DNA of 37,673 nt, taken from contig JANYBT010000030.1 in the NCBI GenBank assembly GCA_025360645.1, forward strand, positions 1-37,673, in the 5' to 3' direction. The DNA comes from Acidobacteriaceae bacterium. Its GTDB lineage: Bacteria > Acidobacteriota > Terriglobia > Terriglobales > Acidobacteriaceae. Made by a program: the position numbers and the translations under genes. The notes beneath the pieces were generated by a model. The model did not search any database and was not told the origin of the DNA. It saw only the letters and a program-made list of their open reading frames with translations. Below, piece after piece: positions 24,755 to 31,607 of the stretch. Numbering within the stretch: position 1 is the stretch's first letter; the number at the start of each line of letters is the position of its first letter.

Positions 24755-25191
24755 GGTTTCGGTTCCTCTTCCGCGATTTTCGTAGGTGCGGCGCTTGGCG
24801 AGGTCGTGCTCGACGAAGACCCGTGGCTCACGTCTCCATCCAGCAGTTCTTCCGCTTTCAGGCCGAGTCGTTGGATGGTGGCCTGGATACGGGGCCACTC
24901 TTCGCCCAGAAACTTCTGGCGTTCGCCCTGCAGCAGCAGATGGCGAGCGCCCGCATTGATGAACATCCCGCGACCTCGCTTGCTTTCGACCAATTGTTCG
25001 TCGACCAGTTGTTGATAGCTCTTAAGGACGGTAAGCGGATTGACCCGATATTCCGCCGCCACGTTGCGCACGGAGGGCAGCGCATCGCCTTCCTTGAGCA
25101 CGCCGTCAAGGATCATCGCGACCACGCGGTCGCGAATCTGGCGGTAAATCGGCTGACTGTCGTTCCACTCACGGTCCATCATGGGTTCCAA
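24751..25191 (-). CDS. GntR family transcriptional regulator, YtrA type
   Basis: This 146-residue protein has an N-terminal winged helix (PIYRQIRDRVVAMILDGVLKEGDALPSVRNVAAEYRVNPLTVLKSYQQL, with the wing LVESKRGRGMF). A short helical C-terminal part replaces a large effector domain, which is the YtrA subfamily layout. Such proteins repress the ABC transporter operon they head. The gene overlaps the ATPase gene by 4 nt. The tail is rich in Ser and Pro. The first ATG (25189-25191) is used; ATGs at codons 4 and 5 are alternatives. The secreted-protein gene at 25229-25774 lies 37 bases upstream on the same strand and may belong to the same transcript. Confidence 0.93.
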   Translation of the reverse strand: MEPMMDREWNDSQPIYRQIRDRVVAMILDGVLKEGDALPSVRNVAAEYRVNPLTVLKSYQQLVDEQLVESKRGRGMFINAGARHLLLQGERQKFLGEEWPRIQATIQRLGLKAEELLDGDVSHGSSSSTTSPSAAPTKIAEEEPKP

Positions 25192-25228
25192 TAATCCTCA
25201 TCAAACCTTACCAGAGCTGCCGCGCGCC

Positions 25229-25774
25229 TCAGTTGACCCGGTGCAGGTCGAAGTGCGCGTGGATCGGCTTGTCCTTCATCATGAACGTCCACTCCTCGGT
25301 GTGATGGGTGGCGTCGATGAAGGTGAACAGCGAATGATGCATATGGTAATCCGTGCTGCCGCTGATGTCCTTGAACTCGAAGTCCACCGTCTTGCCGTCG
25401 GGCGACATCTTGCCGGTCATGCGCGGCCGGTTCCCGGCGTCGCAATAGTGAACCAGGGTGAGCTGGTCCGCGTCCACGTAAAGCATGGTGACCGGATGGT
25501 CGTACTTGGTGGCGTCCAACGGCGTTCCTGCTTCCTGGAACTCGTGCACCAGGACGTGTCCCCGCGAGGTCACGCGCAGCGAAAGGTGCATCTTGCTGCC
25601 TGACATCTCCGGCGCCTCTGGGACGGTGACGGTGCCTTCCCACTCTCCCGCCAGGCTTTTCATGGTTGTGAAGGATTTCTGGGCGTCAGATGGCGCGGGG
25701 GCGGGCGCGTCCGCGGCGAACGCGGGGGCGGCGATCAGAACGAAGAGCAGAGCAAGTGCGATGCGTGATTTCAT
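25229..25774 (-). CDS. Secreted protein of unknown function (DUF1579-like)
   Basis: This 181-residue protein has a signal peptide (MKSRIALALLFVLIAAPAFA). The mature part starts with an Ala/Pro linker, then KSFTTMKSLAGEWEGTVTVP. This LAGxWxG opening is shared with DUF1579 and lipocalin-like beta-barrels. Further strands carry HYCDAGNRPRM, DFEFKDISG and HTEEWTFMMKDKP. The ATG at 25772-25774 is preceded by AGGAGAA at 7-8 nt. The in-frame extension to 25864 is unlikely to be translated. It lies upstream of the GntR-ABC genes, so it may be part of that operon. Its role is unknown. Confidence 0.85.
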   Translation of the reverse strand: MKSRIALALLFVLIAAPAFAADAPAPAPSDAQKSFTTMKSLAGEWEGTVTVPEAPEMSGSKMHLSLRVTSRGHVLVHEFQEAGTPLDATKYDHPVTMLYVDADQLTLVHYCDAGNRPRMTGKMSPDGKTVDFEFKDISGSTDYHMHHSLFTFIDATHHTEEWTFMMKDKPIHAHFDLHRVN

Positions 25775-26092
25775 GTTGGGTTCTCCTTTTTCTCTTTTCT
25801 GTTTTGTATTTTCGAATCCAGTCGCGAAAGTGTTTTGGCGCCTTCGGTTTCGGGCAAGTGCCAAGTGCGTAATCGCAAACTTGAATTATACTGCTGTAGC
25901 TAACTATAACACTGACTGAAATGCAAGCTTTATTTTTATAATTATGTAAATCATTCAAACCAAAGCGCTTACGCTCTGTAACTTCGGTTTTTGTTCAGTC
26001 CATTACCCCCTGTGGGGCATGTGTATTCCCTGTTCCCTCAGACTGAAGGCAAGGAGTGCCGTCCCTTGGCGGGACTCGGGTCGGAGGCGCGC

Positions 26093-26122
26093 TCTAGCCC
26101 ATGACTCACGTCACGGGCTAGA
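26093..26122. repeat. Near-perfect 30-nt hairpin
   Basis: TCTAGCCC (26093-26100) pairs with GGGCTAGA (26115-26122). After a single A/C mismatch TGAC pairs with GTCA, leaving a TCAC loop. No T run follows. It could be a protein-binding palindrome or an mRNA structure. Confidence 0.6.
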
Positions 26123-26124
26123 AG

Positions 26125-26211
26125 AGCGTTCCGAAACTACGCGACCGTTCCGCCGCGACGCGACCGTTCCGCGACGGTTCGGGACCGTTCCGCCGCGACA
26201 TTACCTTTCCG
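26125..26211. repeat. Five-copy degenerate repeat with about 19-nt period
   Basis: The core ACCGTTCCG occurs at 26144, 26163 and 26184. Variants AGCGTTCCG and ACCTTTCCG occur at 26125 and 26203. Spacings are 19, 19, 21 and 19 nt. A further ACGGTTCGG variant lies at 26174. The array ends about 100 bases before the EF-P-like start codon. Confidence 0.65.
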
Positions 26212-26308
26212 GGGATGGCCTGCTATCCTAGATTTCACTGAAAAATTTGGCAAATGTGGGCTGAAGATGCGATCTTCGGCGTCCGCAATTGTCTTTCTGA
26301 GGAAACCA

Positions 26309-26884
26309 ATGGCTGCATTGATCGACGCCATCAGCGTCAAGCGCAAGATGTTTTTCGAGCATGAAAATACTCCGTTCCACTGTCTGGAAGCGGAGGTATC
26401 CACTCCCACCGCCCGCGGTGGCCAGACCCTGGTGCGCCTCAAGATGCGGAACATGATCACCCGCGCGGTCTTTGACAAGACCTTCAAGGCCAGCGACAAG
26501 TTTAAGGAGCCCGACCTGGAGACGGTGGAAGCCTCGTACTTGTATCGCGACGGCGAGGACGCCCACTTCCTGGACCAAGCGACCTTTGAGACCCACACCC
26601 TGTCCGGCGAAATGCTCAGCAGCGCTCTGGATTTTCTGGTGGAAGGGGCTTTAGTTCAGCTGCCCAAATACAAGGGCCACCCAATCGCGTTGCAACTGCC
26701 AGTTCAGGTCGAGCTTAAGGTCGCCTACACCGAACCCGGAGTGCGCGGCGACACCTCGAGCGGTAGCGTCACCAAGGCGGCCACACTGGAGACCGGGATT
26801 GAAATCCGTGTTCCCCTATTTATCCAGGAGGGTGAGAAGGTGAAAGTGAACACCGAAACGCGGGAGTTCGCCGGGCGCGCCTGA
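26309..26884 (+). CDS. Elongation factor P paralogue with EfpL/YeiP-like loop
   Basis: EF-P proteins bind ribosomes stalled on polyproline stretches between the P and E sites and speed peptide bond formation. This one has 191 residues. KOW-like domain I covers about 1-65; the two OB domains follow with SYLYRDGEDAHFLD, LPVQVELKVAYTEPGVRGDTSSG, TKAATLETG and VPLFIQEGEKVKVNTET. The loop that enters the peptidyl transferase centre reads STPTARGGQT, with Arg36 at the tip. It resembles the SPTARGA loop of YeiP/EfpL and not the PGKGG loop carrying the modified Lys of classical EF-P. The ATG at 26309 has a GAGGA site; the frame is open to 26267. It stands alone as a gene, after a repeated leader. Confidence 0.9.
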   Translation: MAALIDAISVKRKMFFEHENTPFHCLEAEVSTPTARGGQTLVRLKMRNMITRAVFDKTFKASDKFKEPDLETVEASYLYRDGEDAHFLDQATFETHTLSGEMLSSALDFLVEGALVQLPKYKGHPIALQLPVQVELKVAYTEPGVRGDTSSGSVTKAATLETGIEIRVPLFIQEGEKVKVNTETREFAGRA

Positions 26885-26913
26885 GTGGCTGCAAACTCTT
26901 GAACAGTCAAAGC

Positions 26914-26940
26914 CCCCGCCCAAGCCAAGCTTGAACGGGG
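26914..26940. terminator. Possible bidirectional terminator hairpin
   Basis: CCCCG (26914-26918) pairs with CGGGG (26936-26940), and CAAGC with GCTTG inside it, across a CC/AA internal loop. It lies between the convergent EF-P-like and DUF481 genes. There is no T run, so termination is inferred from position only. Confidence 0.4.
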
Positions 26941-26962
26941 CACCCTGTTGGGGCCAACCGAT

Positions 26963-28015
26963 TTAATGGGTGAAGGCGATGTTTATTCCAGTGGAGAAGA
27001 GGAGGTCGTTCTTCTTCGTCCCATTGGGCGGGTTGGTGACGTAAATATCGCCAAACGAGTTTTGCCATCCCAGCCATTTGTTGAGCTTGGTGACGGTGCC
27101 GAAGTTGAAGGTCCCGCGATATTCTCCGCTGTGAGACAAGTTTGGATAAAAGTAAACGCTCTGCTTCAGGACGGTGCTGGCGTGCAGCTTGTGCATGAAC
27201 TCTTCGCCTAGAGTGAGGGCTGCCAGGTTGCGCGAAAACACGGTGTAGCTCTCATGGGTGTAGTTGGCGCCGGCCAGTAGGTCGAGCGTGGTGGCGTCGC
27301 TTTTGATGGCGTGGAGGCCGAGACCGCCGCCGAAGACGGAGCGGAGGTTCAGTCCCTGCAAGTCATCGGTCTGGAAGTCCGCATTGGCAAAAGCGAAGAC
27401 TCGCGAAGTCAAGTTGTGGTCGTAGCGAGCGCCGCCTTGCACCGCGTTGGCGGTGGTAGAGGGTGACGCGGCCTTCACGTCGTTGGTGGCGTATATTGAA
27501 TTCGCATACAGGCCAAGTTTGTCGTGCAAGGTCTGGCGGGTCGCGGTGAATGCCACATTCAGGTTCTTGGTGGCGCTGTTGCCGCGAGTGAGAGCAAAGC
27601 CAACGTTGAGTCCACCGTTCCAGCCTTGCAGCATCCCGGGATGGAGGGTCTTCTCGTATGCAGTTTGCTCGGCATCATTCCGAATGATGGTGACCGTGCC
27701 CTTGGGGGCCTCGGCGGTGCCAGCAGTCTTGGTGACGACTTCCAGGTTGTCGCCCGAGGTGGAAACTGGGCCGACGATGGTCTTGCCGTCTTTCAGCCCG
27801 ATGTGCAGGTCTTTGTCCGACTGGATGCTCTCAATGGCGTCAAAATTCACGGTGACGTCGCCAGCGGCATCGGTGTGGAGCAGCAGGGTCTTGCCGTCCG
27901 ACTTCACGACGGTTCCGGTCAGGCGGTCGCCATTCTTCAAGGTGATCTGGTCGGCCAGCAGGCTGGTGGAGAGCAGAGCCAACAACGCAAAGGTGAAAAC
28001 GCTACGAAGACGCAA
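26963..28015 (-). CDS. DUF481 outer-membrane protein
   Basis: This 350-residue protein has a signal peptide (VFTFALLALLSTSLLA). An N-terminal small beta domain (DQITLKNGDRLTGTVVKSDGK, with GDVTVNFDAIESI) precedes the DUF481 barrel from about residue 140 (GWNGGLNVGFALTRGNSATKNLNVAFTATR) to the end (NDLLFSTGINIAFTH). Alternating strands and a C-terminal aromatic-containing strand fit an outer-membrane barrel. The likely start is the TTG at 28013-28015, because a strong GGAGGA site (28021-28026 on the minus strand) lies 5 nt before it. The frame is open to a GTG at 28073-28075, but that region is basic and lies before the ribosome site. Transport substrate unknown. Confidence 0.85.
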   Translation of the reverse strand: MRLRSVFTFALLALLSTSLLADQITLKNGDRLTGTVVKSDGKTLLLHTDAAGDVTVNFDAIESIQSDKDLHIGLKDGKTIVGPVSTSGDNLEVVTKTAGTAEAPKGTVTIIRNDAEQTAYEKTLHPGMLQGWNGGLNVGFALTRGNSATKNLNVAFTATRQTLHDKLGLYANSIYATNDVKAASPSTTANAVQGGARYDHNLTSRVFAFANADFQTDDLQGLNLRSVFGGGLGLHAIKSDATTLDLLAGANYTHESYTVFSRNLAALTLGEEFMHKLHASTVLKQSVYFYPNLSHSGEYRGTFNFGTVTKLNKWLGWQNSFGDIYVTNPPNGTKKNDLLFSTGINIAFTH

Positions 28016-28180
28016 GAAATTCCTCCAGAAAATAAATTTTTTGCTTGGGGGTTTACCGGCACAACGGGTGATCACTGGCCGCGCTTCTCATTACAGGGGA
28101 ATTCTGCGCGGACATTTCCCACCAGAACCTCTAATTCACGCTGCGGGGATGTCAGACAACACCAGCAAAAGCGAATGCAA

Positions 28181-28218
28181 AGCGGCGTCTTCGCTGGCGA
28201 TCTGCGAAGGGCGCCGCT
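28181..28218 (-). terminator. Hairpin after tatA
   Basis: AGCGGCG (28181-28187) pairs with CGCCGCT (28212-28218), with an inner TTCGC/GCGAA stem. It lies 8 bases past the tatA stop. On the minus strand it is followed by TTTGCATTCGCTTTTGC, a weak T-rich tail. Confidence 0.5.
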
Positions 28219-28225
28219 GGCGTGG

Positions 28226-28426
28226 CTAGGACTTTACGTCCGTCTTAGGGTCGATGCTGACGGTTTTGGTGTCAGCTGGGGGCGCTTCTTTCATGCTCTC
28301 TTTGAGTGAGCGAATGCCCTCGCCCAAACCCTTGCCCAGCTCCGGTAACTTTTTGGGGCCGAACACCAACAGCGCGATAAAGAAAATCACCAGCAAATGC
28401 ATGGGCTGAAACAAGCCGTCAAACAT
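28226..28426 (-). CDS. tatA: Sec-independent protein translocase subunit TatA/E
   Basis: TatA forms the pore part of the twin-arginine translocation system that exports folded proteins across the inner membrane. The protein has 66 residues: a short N terminus, one membrane helix (HLLVIFFIALLVFG), then the hinge FGPKKLPELGKGLGEGIRSLKESMKE amphipathic helix and a polar tail. The ATG at 28424-28426 has a GGAGGG site 4 nt upstream. No tatB or tatC gene is in the window, so the gene stands apart from the rest of the system. Confidence 0.93.
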   Translation of the reverse strand: MFDGLFQPMHLLVIFFIALLVFGPKKLPELGKGLGEGIRSLKESMKEAPPADTKTVSIDPKTDVKS

Positions 28427-28607
28427 GGAACCCTCCAGTGCCTGCTGCAGAACAGACACAATATTTCAAGTGGATTATCTTCCGGACGCAAACCCAGCCC
28501 GAGCGTCCTCTAGGGGGACAGCTAAGTTAACCATAACTGATTTCGCGGCATCCGGCAACCGCACTTCCGTGTCATTCGCAACTCTTGTGTTTTCAAACGC
28601 TTGCGCG

Positions 28608-29102
28608 CTATTCAGGTTGGAAACGCACCCAATTCCGGCCAGCGTACAGCCGGGTGGCATCGCCATCCTTGGTCATCTGCAACGGCACGGGACGATGCAG
28701 TTCGGAGTCGGTCTTGGAATCCACCACAATCAGGTCAGACGCGGCGACGTCGAGAATGCGGAACTTGCCCTGGCTGAAACCGAAACTATACTCGCCCGGC
28801 GGCAGGCTGTGGCCGTCGATGGAAAGCTTGGTCTCAGTGATGAAGAAGCCCTGATATTTGGCGGCAATATCGGCAGCATAACCAGAAGTATCGACCATGC
28901 CCGCCAGCACCAGCTTGCCACTCGCGGTTCGCAACCCTGCGGAGTTGCGAACTTGCACAGGCGCGCTCTGGCCCGCGAAAAAATAAGTGGCGGGCACCAA
29001 CTTTTTGACTTCGTCGGCGCCGAGAATGCCGGGCGCGGCCTGGGCGGCAGCCAGCGTCAACAGTAGAAGCACCGGAATTGCTCTGCGAAACGCGATGGGC
29101 AT
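28608..29102 (-). CDS. Small secreted protein of unknown function
   Basis: This 164-residue protein has a signal peptide (AFRRAIPVLLLLTLAAAQA, cleaved before APGIL). The mature part has LGADEVKKLVPATYFFAGQSAPVQVRN, then a repeating beta pattern (GKLVLAGMVDTSGY, ETKLSIDGHSLPPGEYSFGF, GKFRILDV, DLIVVDSKTD), and ends NWVRFQPE. I do not recognise a named family. The ATG at 29100-29102 has GGAGAA 8 nt before it; the 40 codons upstream in the same frame overlap the CBM9-like gene and are unlikely to be used. It follows the CBM9-like gene by 41 bases on the same strand, so the two are probably one operon. An extracytoplasmic binding or structural role is possible. Confidence 0.8.
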   Translation of the reverse strand: MPIAFRRAIPVLLLLTLAAAQAAPGILGADEVKKLVPATYFFAGQSAPVQVRNSAGLRTASGKLVLAGMVDTSGYAADIAAKYQGFFITETKLSIDGHSLPPGEYSFGFSQGKFRILDVAASDLIVVDSKTDSELHRPVPLQMTKDGDATRLYAGRNWVRFQPE

Positions 29103-29143
29103 TGTAGGGTTCTCCGTTCGTGAATGATTAGGATAGCAGCAAC

Positions 29144-29776
29144 TCAGAGTCCCGCGAACCGCATTTCTCCGAACGCGCTGGGCACGTGGAAATTTGGCTG
29201 CTCGGTGTGAGTCGGCTGCCAAGCCAGGTAGTGCCGGGGTTCCTGGGGACCTTCGACCCGATAGAAGTTAACCCGCCACGCGGCGGCCGGATCAAAGTTC
29301 TCGGTCAGGCGGCTCATGGGGATGGCCAACTCTGCGGTCCAGGTACGCGACGCTTCGTCCAGCCAAACCGAACGCGCTAATCCGCTGTGCAGATCTGCCA
29401 AACCGTTGGGCGAGATGGCGAGGTCAATCCATTGCCCATTGGGGCTGACTTCAAATTCGCGATAATGGCGCGAACGCGAGGGATCGGGCTGCAGGAAGAC
29501 TTCCGCCACGTCGCGGTCCCACAAATGGTCGCGACGGCCGCTGGCGTCGGCATCAGGAAACACAAATAACTGGCGATAGCGGCACTCGAGTCGCAGATAG
29601 AGGGTGGCGGCGGACCACAGGCAACGTACCGAGGTCTCCAGATCGCGGCCGACGTTCTTCCCCTGCCAATCGGCGCAGAAAGAAATAGGCTCGGCTCTAT
29701 TCCACTCTGGGCTGGGGCGTTCGGCGTCCAGCGCAATGGGGCTGCGCACGCGGGCTGCGACAATGGTTCCGCTCAT
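29144..29776 (-). CDS. CBM9-like carbohydrate-binding domain protein
   Basis: This 210-residue protein shows the family 9 carbohydrate-binding (DOMON-like) pattern: EWNRAEPISFC near the N terminus, TLYLRLECRYRQLFV, DHLWDRDVAEVFLQPDPSRSRHYREFEVSPNGQWIDL, RTWTAELAIPMSRL and WRVNFYRVEG, ending PNFHVPSAFGEMRF. The conserved W(D)xDVxEVF segment and the second Trp ligand region are present. No signal peptide is evident, which is unusual for a sugar-binding module, so it may act in the cytoplasm or use another export route. The ATG is at 29774-29776; the divergent ada gene starts 95 bases away. Confidence 0.87.
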   Translation of the reverse strand: MSGTIVAARVRSPIALDAERPSPEWNRAEPISFCADWQGKNVGRDLETSVRCLWSAATLYLRLECRYRQLFVFPDADASGRRDHLWDRDVAEVFLQPDPSRSRHYREFEVSPNGQWIDLAISPNGLADLHSGLARSVWLDEASRTWTAELAIPMSRLTENFDPAAAWRVNFYRVEGPQEPRHYLAWQPTHTEQPNFHVPSAFGEMRFAGL

Positions 29777-29871
29777 CGCTTTCCAAATCCTTACTCATAG
29801 TGTGCAGAAGATTTGCTTTGACCGCAAGATTCGGATAGCCCACCGCGGCGCGCTTCCCTATCTTGGAAGCC

Positions 29872-30984
29872 ATGGCAAGCAATGCGATACTCAACCAAGA
29901 CACCGCGATGACCGCAAAACTTCAGGGATTAACCAGGGACGACGAACGATGGGATGCGCTGATGGCGCGCGATGCCAGCCGCGACGGCCAATTTGTGTTC
30001 GCGGTCTCCTCGACCGGCATTTTTTGTCGCCCGTCCTGCCCGTCACGGCATCCGCGGCGGAGCAACGTCGCGTTTTATGACGGCGCCGAACAGGCGGAGC
30101 GGGCGGGATATCGCGCGTGTTTGCGCTGCCGTCCGAAAGCGGCGGATGGCAACCCGCAGGCTGCACTGGTGCGTGCCGTCTGCCGCTACATCGAACAGCA
30201 TTTGGAAAAAGGAGTCACGCTGGCTGCGATTGCGCGAGACTTCCGGCGCAGCCCTTTCCATCTGCAAAAAACATTCAAGGCCGCGCTCGGCATTACGCCA
30301 CGGCAGTACGCCGATTCCCGCCGTCTGCAGTTGCTAAAGCACGGCTTGCGTTCCGGACACAACGTGACCCGCGCCATGAATGACGCGGGGTACAGCTCCA
30401 GCAGCCGTCTGTACGAGCGCACCGCTTCCCAACTCGGCATGACGCCAGACAAGTACCGGAGGGGCGCGATTGCCGCCAGCATCCGCTACACCCTGGCCGA
30501 CTCTCCGCTGGGACGCATGTTGATTGCGGCCACGGATAAGGGAATCTGCTCCATCCAGTTTGCCGACAACGATGAAGACCTGCTCCGGGGCCTGACCCAT
30601 GAATTTCCATTCGCCACCCGCCGCCAGGACGATGCAGCGATGAAAGAATGGACGGTCGCCCTGCTGCAACAGATGAACGGCTATTCACCGGCACAGTCGC
30701 TGCCCCTCGACATTCGCGCGACTGCGTTCCAGCGCCGGGTGTGGAGCTGTTTGCAGAAGATCCCCTACGGCAGCACGCGTTCGTATCAGGAAATTGCGAA
30801 GAAGACCGGCAACGCGAAAGCCAGCCGCGCGGTGGCCCGCGCCTGCGCCACCAACCCGGTGGCAGTGGCCATCCCTTGTCATCGCGTGGTGCGGCAGAAT
30901 GGCGATATGGGGGGATACCGTTGGGGCGTGGAGCGGAAGCAGGCGCTGCTCGGACTGGAGCAGGCAGGTGTGGTGGCGCTGTAG
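29872..30984 (+). CDS. ada: Bifunctional Ada DNA repair protein / transcriptional regulator
   Basis: Ada removes methyl groups from DNA phosphotriesters and O6-methylguanine by self-methylation, and then activates the adaptive response. The protein has 370 residues. The N-terminal zinc domain has all four Cys (FCRPSC at 52 and 56, CLRC at 83 and 86). An AraC-type HTH pair follows (GVTLAAIARDFRRSPFHLQKTFKAALG and VTRAMNDAGYSSSSRLYE). The C-terminal methyltransferase has RATAFQRRVW and IPCHRVVRQNG with the acceptor Cys336. Both activities therefore look intact. The ATG at 29872 is used; the alternative at 29908 would give the same start as E. coli Ada. The gene is alone; no alkB or alkA lies next to it. 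Confidence 0.93.
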   Translation: MASNAILNQDTAMTAKLQGLTRDDERWDALMARDASRDGQFVFAVSSTGIFCRPSCPSRHPRRSNVAFYDGAEQAERAGYRACLRCRPKAADGNPQAALVRAVCRYIEQHLEKGVTLAAIARDFRRSPFHLQKTFKAALGITPRQYADSRRLQLLKHGLRSGHNVTRAMNDAGYSSSSRLYERTASQLGMTPDKYRRGAIAASIRYTLADSPLGRMLIAATDKGICSIQFADNDEDLLRGLTHEFPFATRRQDDAAMKEWTVALLQQMNGYSPAQSLPLDIRATAFQRRVWSCLQKIPYGSTRSYQEIAKKTGNAKASRAVARACATNPVAVAIPCHRVVRQNGDMGGYRWGVERKQALLGLEQAGVVAL

Positions 30985-31109
30985 CCGACCCGCGCTTAAG
31001 AAAATTTTCCACCGCGTGGGGTCGAACTCTCACGAGTCGTTATACTCAGTAACGCGGTAAGAACTTCGCACCCGCGCGATTTGAAGCAGGGGAGTCCGCC
31101 ACGTTTCCA

Positions 31110-31568
31110 ATGAGCGTCATCATTCGCCAGTCCCGCATCCATTCAAATGGCTGCTACACCACCGAGCCCATCAAACGCGGCACCCGCATCGTGGAATATG
31201 TGGGGCAACGCATTACCAAAGAGGAAGCCGACGAATTGTATGACGAAGTGGCGGAGACGTACTTGTTCGGCCTGGACGATGGCAAGCACGTGATCGATGG
31301 CTTTGGGGTGGCGGCGTTTGTGAATCACTCCTGCGCGCCCAACTGCGAGACCGACCAGATTGGCGGCAGCGTTTGGATTTCGGCCCGGCGCGATATCCAA
31401 CCCGGCGAGGAATTGACCTACGACTACAACCTATATGACGGGGACGACGACGCGCCTTGCTTCTGCGGAGCAAAGCGCTGTCGCGGCAGCATGTACTCGC
31501 TCAGCTTCCTGCGCAAGCAAGCGAAGCAGCGGGCCAACGGCAGCAAGCCCAATGGGAAGCCCGCCTAG
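31110..31568 (+). CDS. SET-domain protein lysine methyltransferase
   Basis: This 152-residue protein is a compact SET domain: HSNGCYTTEPIKRGTRIVEYVGQRIT at the N terminus, HVIDGFGVAAFVNHSCAPNCETD (the NHSC motif of the SAM and lysine channel), then PGEELTYDYNLYDGD with the catalytic Tyr, and a post-SET zinc motif (CFCGAKRCRG, with the NHSC Cys). SET enzymes transfer methyl groups from S-adenosylmethionine to lysine. In bacteria most substrates are unknown. The C-terminal tail is basic (KQAKQRANGSKPNGKPA). The ATG at 31110 is preceded by GGGG at some distance. The gene ends 39 bases before the convergent RND gene. Confidence 0.92.
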   Translation: MSVIIRQSRIHSNGCYTTEPIKRGTRIVEYVGQRITKEEADELYDEVAETYLFGLDDGKHVIDGFGVAAFVNHSCAPNCETDQIGGSVWISARRDIQPGEELTYDYNLYDGDDDAPCFCGAKRCRGSMYSLSFLRKQAKQRANGSKPNGKPA

Positions 31569-31607
31569 CCGCTTTCGCTCCAGGAAACTGGGCAAGCCAT
31601 TTGCGGG

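Larger units (their letters stand above)
25775..26308. other. Divergent intergenic region with hairpin and periodic repeats
   Basis: No gene is seen in these 534 bases. The left half is AT-rich (about 25880-25960) and probably holds the promoter of the secreted-protein/GntR operon. The right half contains a near-perfect hairpin (26093-26122), then a 19-nt-period repeat (26125-26211) before the EF-P-like gene, whose ribosome site GAGGA lies at about 26299-26303. Confidence 0.5.
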
